Source of the DNA: Caenorhabditis elegans
Lineage: Eukaryota > Nematoda > Chromadorea > Rhabditida > Rhabditidae
Direction of reading: 5' to 3'
DNA length: 64,000 nucleotides
Assembly (NCBI RefSeq): GCF_000002985.6
Contig: NC_003284.9
Span: forward strand, 1,798,001 to 1,862,000
Positions 54,745-64,000 of the stretch are shown here, one piece after another. A program made the position numbers and the translations under genes. Each line of letters begins with the position of its first letter. The stretch's first letter is position 1. The notes beneath the pieces were generated by a model. It had not been told where the DNA came from, searched no databases, and saw nothing but the letters and a program-made list of their open reading frames with translations.

Positions 54745-56395
54745 TATTATGGTAAAAATACAATGCAAAATATATACAAGATAAAAAAGCCGTGCTTAAT
54801 AACACTAGTTGAAGAAAAAAAAGTTTGAAGATAATGATTAGTTGGGTTTGCAAATTTTTTATATTCTTTTATGATTCAAGAGGGATTTAGAAAACTGGTG
54901 GAAAAAATGGGGACAAGCATGTTTTGGAAATCCAATCGTCTCATTGGTGTGTGAGCTCTCTTGTAGATTCCTCACATTCCTCAAGTCGTCTGTGGATTCT
55001 ATCAGATTCAGCGTCGCCACGGAGCAAACTGTCGGCTTTCCACGATCCAAGAGATCCAAGACTACAAAGACCATGGCATTGGTATAGCCAAGTGTGATCT
55101 GAAAACCAAGAAATTGAAAAGGAATTCTTAACCTACATATACTCACCGCTCAGAAAAAATAATAACTGAAGATCCACGCTAGCTGCCTGATGGTATCCGT
55201 ATTGTGTTGAGGTACGTGCTGGAAGTTCTGCCAACCATGATACTTTTCCGAACAGCAACGGCAACATCGCATCTCGTGAAATCAGGCGCCGGCCAGTTTT
55301 CGGCAAGAGTGCTCTGAACAAGACTCCGATCCTTTTGTCGTAGGTTCCTAACGATTAGGTGTTGCTCTCAACAGGAGATGTTCAGCTTCTGATGGGTGTG
55401 ATTGCTGCCAACTTTTTTCGGATCCGTTGCGTGATGTGCTGGCCGGTATCTGAAAAATAAAAAATTGGATTACCTAAGTCTCGCTCCATTGTTGAGCTCA
55501 AATGTTCCTAAAATACTTACCGCTTGGAATTCCACCAAAAGACTCTCCAGCTAATCCCTTTGACCATAAAAGTGCAAGATTTGAACTTGAAACCAGTGTC
55601 TTTGGAGTAGTGAAGAAAAAATCCGGAAAAACTCATTGCAAGTCTTCTCTGGTTGATTAATTCCGTTCCAAATTCAAAATTGTACTACCTGAATAGCAGA
55701 TAAATCCTAAAATATACCCCAAAATACCGGCCTTTCAGAATGGCCTAACAAGAGACCAATGAGATCTTAGGCCACCACATGTGTGAATACCTCTGCGTCT
55801 CTCGTCGGCTAACCCCCAAAAATCAATGGTATGCAAAAGTGGCCAAAAGTGCCCAAAATGTGCAGCAAAATTCCAGCGGGGTGATTTTTATATAAGAAAA
55901 CACCAATAATCATAACAATCAACGCTAAAGAGAAAGTGACAATGTGAAATATTTTGAACTGAGCATCTGAAAAATGTGTTATGGCTGAAATGTTATGGCT
56001 GGATTGGGATCGGTCACAAAATTGATAAGGCAATGAAGAGGTATGGGAATTGGATGGGGAATTAATACAATTAACAATTAAAACAATCAAGGATTTTATA
56101 TTAAACAGAACGATAGTAGTCAATTTTTTTTTTGGGATTTTTGGAATTTTTCAATTTTTTTGGAGGTTTTTGGATTTTTTGTTAATATTAAACTTATAAA
56201 ATTATTGAAATTAGGAAATTACTGTACATTGTACACAATTCAAACACACGTTCATGCTAAAACACGAACAAATTTAAGCGGTGAATGGGGGACCTGTGAG
56301 ACTGTGAGCTTGAAAAATGACACGCAAAAACTAAAAATCACCCATAAAATAGCGTACACCGTATTGAGTGATGGTTTGGCAGACTACATCTATTG
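54745..56395. other. Spacer between ceh-21 and ceh-39 with open minus-strand pieces
   Basis: Possible exon remnants on the minus strand include 55099 to 54861 (ITLGYTNAMVFVVLDLLDRG after a TTTTCAG acceptor), about 55600-55519 (SNLALLWSKGLAGESFGGIP before GTAAGT) and about 55967-55809 (FKIFHIVTFSLALIVMIIGV after TTTTTCAG). They look like parts of a small membrane protein but do not chain into one gene with confidence. Parts are duplicated in the neighbouring spacer at 51.2-51.7 kb. Confidence 0.4.
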
Positions 56396-56404
56396 CTAGC
56401 GCTT

Positions 56405-57876
56405 TTAATAATGGTGGCTGGGTCCCGGTTGATTGTGATCAATGGCGTGTTCGGCGACAAGGTTTTGACTGACCGGTGCAGCTTTTGGAAGACGACGGCG
56501 GGCGTTCATAAAGAAATTGCCGACGGTGGAACGGTTGAGCTTCAATGTCGCACTCAGAGCCTGTTGCATTTCGCGATTCGGACGATCTTGTTGTTGGAAG
56601 ACTGTATGCAACGAGTCGAGCTGGGTTTGCGTGAATGTGAAGCGTCGGATTCGTTCGTCGCTGAAAATAATTAATTTATTTGTTTATAATTCTTCGAATT
56701 CTTGACTCAAAGCTTAATCCGAAGCCTATAGTAAGCCTTAGATCTTAAGGCCTGAGGTCTAAGTCTTTAGGCTTCTAAGAGTTTAGACTCAAGCCTTTCT
56801 CATGTGTCGAGAAACCGGGAAAAAAACTAACCTAGGCGTTGTTTGGCGTGCTCTTTTTGCTGGAGTTGGCTCAGCCATCCCAGTGATCCTCGCAACATCT
56901 TCCTTTTTCATAAAGCACAATGCACGACGAACTACCGGATCCAAGTCAAGCCAGTTGGCCATACGCTGGAACGTTCCTCGACCATTCTTCATAATGCCCC
57001 ATGGTTTCGGCTTGCGGAGCAGATCCGACAGTGTTCCTTGGCTTCTGCCTAGAACTTTAACGGCAAGTGAAGCTTGTGGGATGCATTGCTCTTTGAGCTC
57101 GTCCAGAATACGATGAGCGATGAGTTGAGTGTCGAGCTCTTCATCATCGCCAATCTGCCTGTTCATGTGAGCCGAGAGATCTCCGATTCCAAGGTCTTTA
57201 GCATCAATTTCTTTGGAAGCCGGGCGCTTGACCCCGCGGCCTGGTTTCGAAGTTTCTAGAGACTTCGGAGTTCTTGGTGCAGTTCTGCCTCTGGATTTCT
57301 TTGCTGGAACTGGAACTGGTAGTGCAGCCACATAATTGTTCACTGGATATGGAAGCAGAGCATCGTTGGAGTCAATTGAAGCAAATGGAATACGTGAATC
57401 TGCTGAAAATGCACACGTTTTGTATATTCTCATGGTTTTAGCTTCAACTTACCATAAGTATCTCTTGCATAATCCATTTGGTTGCTCACCTGAGCAACAT
57501 TTTCACTGTCGAAACTCATTTTCCTAGACACCAATTCCTCGAACCTCGGCTCTTCCTAAAATATAGCCACACGTTAAATTATGTTTCAAGAACATTCAAA
57601 ACTCACTGTATCTCCTCCGTTTTCGGTCAAATAGTTCGGCGACGATCCCGATGAGTACGACGAAGAGGACGAAGAAGAAGACGATCCGCACATCGAAGAA
57701 GCTCTGCCAAAGTCCGTTCCATAGTTTCGTGTCGTTGAAATTGGAGGCTCGCAAACGGACGGTGCAATTGCAGCTGGCTCTGGCTCGCTTTTCACAGTTG
57801 GAACGTAGTCACTGAGGAAGTCCTCTGGGAAGTCGACGACCTCTCCGTAATTTCGGTATGTGTTGGAGAAGTCCAT
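56405..57876 (-). CDS. ceh-39: ONECUT homeobox transcription factor, X-signal element
   Basis: Exons: 57876-57607, 57555-57453, 57402-56832 and 56660-56405 (TAA), giving 1200 bases and 399 residues, phases consistent. The N-terminus is MDFSNTYRNYGEVVDF, followed by a serine run before SYSSGSSPNY. A Pro/Lys-rich stretch follows (ALPVPVPAKKSRGR). The CUT domain is at about 213-290 (LIAHRILDELKEQCIPQ, SQGTLSDLLRKPKPW). The homeodomain is at about 317-376 (LDSLHTVFQQQDRPNREMQQ; helix 3 VGNFFMNARRRLPK). The end NQPGPSHHY matches ceh-21. The N-terminal OCAM-like block of the two left genes is missing. From the literature, ceh-39 is an X-signal element that helps repress xol-1 in XX embryos. The name follows from gene order. 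Confidence 0.88.
56706..56800. repeat. Degenerate telomere-like tract in the CUT/homeobox intron of ceh-39
   Basis: Words such as gaagcctatagtaagcctta, aaggcctgaggtct and ttaggcttcta lie in the intron equivalent to the one with the ceh-21 minisatellite. Confidence 0.6.
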
Positions 57877-57899
57877 TATGCAGATCTTCTGTTTTAGCT

Positions 57900-58700
57900 G
57901 AAATAATGAAAATTCAGAAATTTGAAACGCAATGCTTTTATGTTTTTGCTGACGTTCTCTAATCTGAGCTCAAACGGAGCCAAATCTTCAGCAAATTAGG
58001 GCTTGGATTAATAAAATCTAAGTCCTAAGCCGCTTTCGAAAAGATGTATGCCCGAAATGTTCCGAGAAACGATTTAAATTAAATACTCACCTTTTAATTC
58101 CCGTTTAGTGATTTCTGCTGAGATCCCGAAGAGTTCCACCCGTTGTTTGCACTGTTAATGCAGGAAATTTACCTGAAATATTGAAATTTAATAAGAAAAA
58201 CTGAGCAGAATTAACAAGATTGAAGAAGTAAACAAAATGGCATTCAAAACTGCCGCTCGCAGCAGCCAAGTGAGTGTTTTTGTGTGTTTTTTGCTGCCGT
58301 GGGGAGGCCCGTCGAGCGCTCACCAGACGTGCACCTAAATAGCGCACGGAGACAAGAGGTGCAGACGGCCAGCGTAAATTTCGGGCGGGAAAAGGGGGGA
58401 ATGCGCGCTCTATTGAGAAGGGTGGCGGGAAGTTGCGACAGAGGTTTAGAGGCATAGAGGTTCGAATGGAGAGGAATAGGGGATGGGAGAGTATATCGAA
58501 GAGAGAATGGGATGGGAATGGGCTCAAAGAGCACGTGGAGTATGCTAAGCTTAGGAAGTTAAATTTTTGAAGAGTTGAATATGTTTTTAGACACTTCACC
58601 TCCCGGAAGGTAATACACAAATCGTTTTGAATTTGAATAAAAAGTTCATTATCTATTAAATATGGATTGTCGTTATTGGTGATTTAGTTTGAACACAATT
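57900..58700. promoter_or_regulatory. Upstream region of ceh-39, GC-rich with GCGGGAA boxes
   Basis: About 58280-58500 is clearly GC-richer than its surroundings. It carries gggcgggaaaa (near 58383) and ggcgggaagt (near 58430), both fitting the E2F-type TTTCCCGC rule on the minus strand. This is a likely promoter for ceh-39, but no start site can be seen. Confidence 0.4.
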
Positions 58701-58779
58701 TTGGCAAATTTCCAAAAGGCTATGCTGCAAGTTTAACAATGTAATTGTTTAAAGGTTTTATGACAATTTTGAACAGTTT

Positions 58780-59020
58780 TAAGAAAGAAAAGAGAAGCGC
58801 TTCCTATGATTTTACCCGTACTTTTGGAATTTTGAAAAGTACACCTTATGGTCAAATATTGCAATTTTTCAAAAATATGTTCCATACTAGGTTGCATACT
58901 TTGTTTGGTATTTTCTGGTATAAATGACAACTCCGAAAAGAGAAAAGAAGGGCTTCCTATGATTTTCCCGTACTTTTGGAATTTTGAAAAATTAATGATT
59001 TTGGTCAAAGGCCAGCGCCA
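58780..59020. repeat. Direct repeat of about 70 bases
   Basis: Two copies share agagaag..gcttcctatgattt, cccgtacttttggaattttg and aaa, at about 58786-58850 and 58938-58995. Confidence 0.8.
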
Positions 59021-59515
59021 GTACCAGGGGAGATTTTGTTTAAATACTACACTTATAATGATTTAAACCTACCGAATATCATAATAAAATAATCCAAACA
59101 ATTTTTAGATTTTTAACTTTCAATCAGTTTTGGCAAAATGTCACATTTTTGAAAATTCCTTAAAATTATGGTGTTTGAGGAAATCCAGAGCAATGTGGAA
59201 TGATGTATCTACGCCGAGAATGTTTTAACACGAGTAATTAAAACAAGACTAAAGTATAAAAGTCGTAGAAAAAACCTTTTTTTTTTTGGCCGACTTCCAA
59301 GATTATAAGTGGCAAAAGCTGGGGAATTGCCACTTTTTAACAGTAAATAAAAATTTACTAAAAACTTTTTTGAAGCGTTTTACTATTTTCGGTCATATTG
59401 GAACCAATGTAGTTTTCTTAAAACAATTCCTTTACTGGTGCTACTGCTCCTTTAAATATAAACAGTCAAGACTTTATTTAAATATTTCACAACCAGTGGT
59501 ACTCCGCTTATAAAA
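59010..59515. repeat. AGTAGCGCCAGT-type dispersed repeat
   Basis: The ends are inverted (ccagtaccaggggagattttg and ttactggtgctactgctcctt). The interior shares aagtcgtagaaaaaac and gccgacttccaa with 18120-18170 and weaker copies near 35650 and 5350. It is an old non-autonomous element. Confidence 0.6.
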
Positions 59516-59519
59516 TGTT

Positions 59520-60815
59520 GCTCAATTTTTTGCACAATTTTTTTCAAAAACAGTTAAAAATGTTTTGGATTAACATTTTATTGGCATTTTGATTGAAAAA
59601 CCTTTTCAAACAGTATTCGAAAACGGAGACAGTAAAATGTAAATTATTACACATTTTTGTAATTATTTTACCAATTCACCAAAACTTACACTGCTAGGTT
59701 TGAATAATTTCAATATTTTGGCAGTGTACATACTTGACTTTTCTCATCAGGTTTTAAAAAACTCTGGTGTTCCAGTCAGGTTGGCTGAAAAATGCTCAAT
59801 TTCCTACATTGCGCTAATTTCACTTCAATCATCCCAAATTCAATTTTCCATATTTTCACACAATTCATAATACTAATGTCTTATCTCCATCCATCTGCTT
59901 TCTAAAACCTTTACCATCGACTCATTCACAATCGATATTCTTAATGATCCATTTTAAGACGGCAAAACAGCAGCTGTGTTCTCCCCGTCATATATTGCAG
60001 ATAGGCCGTCCTGGCACTCTTCCAAGTATTATATGAGCAGGGAGGGGAGACAATCTGTAATGAGCAGGAGACAATGAGTCAGAGAGAACAGGCATGGTCC
60101 TAATTAGTAGACCAGCTGCTCGCACTGGGGGAAATTGAGAGGTAGGGTGTATTGGCAAGTTACCAGGAAAATACCGAAGGTGCTAATTGCGAACTTATCA
60201 CGTTTGTTTCAATACAAACGAGTCTAGTAGAAAGGGTGGGATAAATTAAAAGATCAGAAATAAGAGTTAAGGGCTATGATCTTCAAAGGCGGTGGCACAT
60301 ATTTCGGTTGTCAATATCTTTTTTTAAAAACTGACAACGTTTCTACCAAAAATCCATTGCGTTCAAAATAGGGCTCCCAGACGCCGCGCGCCGCTGTGTG
60401 TATGTGCAATGAAGTGCGACAGGTATTTATTTGGAGCGGCCGACACCTTTTTTTGGGTTCGACAGCTTGGCGTGAAAAAATTAAAAAAAAATTAAAATTA
60501 ATTTGACGGGCGAAAAATGCACTGAAAAAAATTCCATCTCGACTTTTTGTTAGTTCAAAGTTTGAAGGTCTTCATGCAAAAGATATTGGCTTGAGCTGGA
60601 TCAATCAGGGTGTAACTGACATAGAAATACCCAAATCCCCCTTCTCTTACCGCAACCCTCTACGTGTCTTATACAAAAACGTCCATTCAGGGTGCCCCTT
60701 TAACAAATTAATCGCGATTGCCAGCGGCCTCACCTGCCTCTCCAACTGGCTTGCCTCCTCCTGTCCGCACTTCCCTGTCGCTCTCTTCTCTATTCCAATG
60801 CCGCAAGCTCCCACG
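59520..60815. other. Spacer left of the tRNA gene
   Basis: No supported exon. About 59940-60160 is less AT-rich and holds two CAGCTG E-boxes and TAATTAG words, so it could be regulatory. About 60370-60450 is an inverted copy of the GTGTCGGCCGC repeat. Confidence 0.45.
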
Positions 60816-60818
60816 TCC

Positions 60819-60890
60819 TCCCATGTGGTCTAGTGGTTAGGATTCGTGGTTTTCACCCACGCGGCCCGGGTTCGATTCCCGGCATGGGAA
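60819..60890 (+). tRNA. tRNA-Glu (anticodon UUC)
   Basis: A complete cloverleaf: acceptor TCCCATG pairs with CATGGGA; the D arm contains the box A TGGTCTAGTGG. The anticodon stem CGTGG/CCACG encloses loop TTTTCAC with anticodon TTC. The T arm is CCCGGGTTCGATTCCCGG. A T-rich Pol III terminator follows within about 10 bases. No intron. Confidence 0.97.
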
Positions 60891-60892
60891 GT

Positions 60893-60904
60893 TTCTTTTT
60901 TTTT
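60893..60904 (+). terminator. Pol III T-run terminator of tRNA-Glu
   Basis: TTTC followed by a run of nine or more T directly downstream of the tRNA. Confidence 0.8.
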
Positions 60905-61064
60905 CGTGTTTATTTGAATTTGCAAACACATTTTAACTCAATCTTCACCACCAATGATTGAAGAATGGGGTGAAGATCGTATTCTTGTTGCCCGGAAACC
61001 GAACAGAGCGGCAAACTTTCGCATTCTCTAAAATGAGAAAGTTCATTACTAGGCGAAATTAACT

Positions 61065-61231
61065 CACGTGGTGTCAGACTGTCCCATAACGGTATGATCT
61101 ACGAAAAATGCGGGAACTTTTTGCCCAGAAAAGTGTGACGTCAGCTTAAGCGTGCGACACTGGTTGAAAAATCTGGGTCTCAATTCCCGCATTTCTTGTA
61201 GATCATATCGTTATGAGAAATTTTGAATACC
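61065..61231. repeat. CACGTGGTGTCAG palindromic repeat, copy 6
   Basis: The left end CACGTGGTGTCAGACTGTCC is intact. The interior has ATGATCTAC and GTAGATCAT around a TGACGTCA core. The right end is eroded. Confidence 0.7.
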
Positions 61232-61239
61232 AGTTTTTT

Positions 61240-62700
61240 TCATTTCTGTCTTATTAACTCATTCCAACAAATTTTGACATTTAACCAAAACTACGAAACA
61301 AAATAAAATTCCTCAGACTAAACTTTTTTCTCAAAATTTTCCCATTCTTTTCCCGTAATGAAACTAATAAAACGGTTGTCCCTCACAACGTGAGTGGCAG
61401 GAGACCTTTCCGAACATTTTTAGTTTTTGTTGTGGATTCTTTTTTGCCTGGCGGGTAGAATAATTTAACATTTTCTAAACATTCTCTAAGTTTTGGTGAA
61501 ATAAATTTGGGTATTCCAGGAAATTTTTTTGTTTAATGTTTTGCATATTTTGTGCAGTTATTTCGAAGTCATGTAGGAAAATGAAAACATGTCTTGTTTT
61601 TTCCAGAATTGTTTAAAATAGAGAGTAAATTGTTTGGGGAAAAAGTTGCCAAAGTTCCCTAGTGTTCACTTAATTCTTCATTAACAGAATATTATTAATC
61701 GGTGAAAAAATTCATTAAAAAATGCACTCTGGTAAAACAACTCTATAAATGCGATCTAGAAATTTTTTTACAAATTTTGAAAAAAAACCTGCATTTTTTT
61801 CTTCAAGTACTTCCGAAAAAAACAACATTTTTTCACAGGTTGTCTCAAATCTCCAAAATTACAAAACATCTGAGAAATGAAAATAGTCTAAAAATTAAAA
61901 AAAAATTTCAGTTATATCACCTATACTCGCTGTTTTTTCCTATAAAATTCTTCCAATTCTATTGCCACTGTCACCCTCAAGGAATTCATTTTCTGCGTGA
62001 CGTAACGTAGCAATCTCCCCCCAAAAAAAGATGAAAAGGAAACGGAAAATTGGTCGAAATCTTGATCAATGTGGCAGTAAATCTTTCTACTCCACCCCTT
62101 CTCACACCCTCAATTCGCATAAATTGGTTTTAAGGAAGGCGAGGTCGGCAAGATATTTGAGTGGGTATTCTGAAATCACAGTTTTATTATTATTGGAGTT
62201 TACTTTTAAATTTAAATTTTGTTAGAATCAATTTAAATTTGTTTAAAATTGAACTTTCAAAAGTTTAAAATTATACAGTACAGAGTTCAAAGTCCACTAA
62301 GAATCAGGTTTTGATTTTTGAATTTTATAGGGATATCGAGTACTAGAAACACATTGACACCAATTTTTTTGAGCACGTTGCGAAATAAATTTTATTGCAA
62401 AAACATCTATATCTATTAAAAAAAAACTTAACAATTAGTTTTAATTTAAAAAAAAAGTAAATTTGATGAATTTTCTAATATGAATTTGTATAAGTTTCAA
62501 TTAATTTCTAAAATTATTGCAATACAACTAATTCTATCAGAAACTCATTTTTTTGAAAATTAAACTTTTTTCAAATTAGGTTTCAAAATTCAAATTTTTC
62601 CTGAAATTGTTTGAACCGTTTTATACCTGCTAATAAACAATTTTTCTGAAAATCAAAAAAATTGCTACACTTTTTCTCACAAAATTTCAAAAACTTCCAG
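61240..62700. other. AT-rich spacer upstream of the last gene
   Basis: No supported exon; short open stretches are AT-driven. Confidence 0.5.
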
Positions 62701-62721
62701 ACCTATGCTATAAATTTGAAC

Positions 62722-64000
62722 ATGTCTGCTCCTTCAAACAAGACGACTAGCTGGGTGAGTACTTACTGCGTAATTCGGACAAAATCATTGAGATTTATGA
62801 CTTTGGGCATAAATTGGGACTTCAATTTTGATTTAGCTATGTTTTTTGTTGTAGTATGGTTTATGGAATGCTTTACTAAACTCATAATTCAAAGTTTAGC
62901 TCATGAAACCTAATTTACTGCCACAAACTAATGAAATTATCAACGATTCTATGTTTTTTGGTTTTGTATTGAAGATTGTAAGTTTATAATGAAACGAGAA
63001 AAATAATTTTGAAGACATCAACAAGAAACGGTACTCTTATGTTTTTCTGGAATCTTCTAGAACCTTCTGGAAAATTGGAAAAAAAATCTGGAATGTTCTA
63101 GAACCATCTGGAAAATTAGAAAAAATATTCTGGAATGTTCTGAAACCTTCTGGATAATTAGAAAAAAATTTGGAATGTTCTAGAACCTTCTGGAACATTA
63201 TAAAAAATTCTGGAATGTTCTAGAACATTTTTTTTTTGAATTTTCCAGAAAATTCCTAGAATATACTAGAATTTTTTCGAATTTTCCAGATGCTTCTAGA
63301 ACAATCTAAAAGTTTTTCAACTTTCCAATTTGAAATTTGGCAAAATTGAAAAAAAAATTGAAGTTTTAATTTCTCGCCAAATGTTTTCGAAAGCTAAAAA
63401 TTGGAATTTCGCCAGAACAAATGTCTCAAAAAACTTTAATTTCCCGCCAAATTTATCAAGACATGTGTTTATGTTCATTTTTACCAGTTAATTGGTCGAA
63501 AAATGTTAAATATGACAAATATATAATGATAAAAATCAAAACAAAAAGTTGATACAAAAATTACGAAAAATTTTTTTTTTCGAAAAACTAAAAAGAAACT
63601 CTTGGTCTGCGGATTTTTAATTATTTTTTTGAGTTTTCATATTTTATAAAATATTTGAAAATATAAATTCAAGAAAATGCTTCAAACAAAAAAGGCACTA
63701 TTTTGACTTTAAAAACTGAGAAGCCGACTAGAGAGTTTAGACCCAAAAAGCACAGAATTATTTTCTTTTCCAAATTCAGAAGTAATGAAGCAAGCTATAA
63801 TTTTCAACCTGGGACTTATTTTGACCTCTAATAGTTTACCTTTAACATACGTGTCTTAAATCCAACAATTTTTCAGTGGTCCGACACAAAACATGTTTTC
63901 CATACGTGCACCAAAGGATATGAGGCAAAAATGATCAATGTAGTTGGGTATTCTATTCTCCAAGTTTTACTTGACTTGACAGTGCTTCAGCTGATGCTCC
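62722..64000 (+). CDS. 5' end of a membrane-protein gene, runs off the window
   Basis: Exon 1 (62722-62754) encodes MSAPSNKTTSW and ends at a GTGAGT donor in phase 0. Exon 2 starts at 63877 after TTTTTCAG in phase 0 and continues past the window edge. It reads WSDTKHVFHTCTKGYEAKM, then a hydrophobic run (VVGYSILQVLLDLTVLQLML) that looks like a first membrane span. The short polar N-terminus with a possible N-glycosylation site (NKT) suggests a multi-span or signal-anchor protein. Intron 1 (1.12 kb) contains a heat-shock-element-like array. Family not recognised from the piece visible. Confidence 0.6.
63045..63310. repeat. Heat-shock-element-like array in intron 1
   Basis: Six or so units of ctggaatgttctagaaccttc type. 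At 63173-63195 five alternating GAA/TTC pentamers lie in register. It is the same kind of array as at 11.8-12.3 kb, in the opposite reading. Confidence 0.75.

Noticed and set aside
55809-56123. 104-residue membrane protein between ceh-21 and ceh-39 as a firm gene
   Set aside because: Only the last 50 residues look coding; no start exon or consistent chain with the neighbouring open pieces could be built.
58105-58620. 171-codon minus-strand frame upstream of ceh-39
   Set aside because: GC-rich promoter sequence is open in two frames; no splice sites or start fit the ceh-39 exons.

Overview
The window looks like nuclear DNA of Caenorhabditis elegans, left part of chromosome X. Genes have short introns, GTAAG/TTTTCAG splice sites, SL-type acceptors directly before start codons, AT-rich spacers and nematode TTAGGC-like repeats. 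The best anchor is a cluster of ONECUT-type homeobox genes on the minus strand at 49.2-57.9 kb. Splicing the middle gene gives exactly 495 residues, the length I remember for ceh-21. Its neighbours then fit ceh-41 (left) and ceh-39 (right, a known X-signal element). Names rest on memory of the cosmid order; all exon calls were made by eye.

Layout. 0-3.4 kb: no firm gene; a possible receptor-like relic on the minus strand. 3.4-7.1 kb (+): F-box/FBA_2 gene with a frame problem. 7.2-8.5 kb: Tc1-like relic. 8.8-9.8 kb (-): C-terminal two thirds of an aspartate aminotransferase. 10.8-15.7 kb (-): two small unknown genes, with a hAT MITE, a heat-shock-element-like array and a 1.5 kb TTAA-flanked palindrome in and around them. 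18.4-19.8 kb: two small single-pass membrane proteins on opposite strands. 20.9-23.3 kb (-): secreted prolyl 4-hydroxylase. 25.6-27.0 kb (-): tail-anchored protein. 28.5-29.4 kb (+): small protein with a cysteine-rich tail. 29.7-32.1 kb (-): secreted class 3 lipase. 32.1-36.4 kb: gene-poor, with tRNA-like relics, G-boxes and tandem repeats. 36.4-37.2 kb (-): membrane protein. 38.3-39.2 kb: degenerate telomeric array. 39.5-42.5 kb: orphan exons, a 162-bp tandem repeat and a MITE. 42.8-47.5 kb (-): 13-exon zinc-knuckle gene. 49.2-57.9 kb (-): homeobox cluster. 60.8 kb (+): tRNA-Glu(UUC). 62.7 kb to the end (+): 5' end of a membrane-protein gene.

There is no pathway logic linking neighbours except in the homeobox cluster, which arose by tandem duplication. 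Its spacers are duplicated too, and its leftmost member has lost the CUT domain. Much of the rest is repeat-derived, and several repeats carry recognisable protein-binding motifs.
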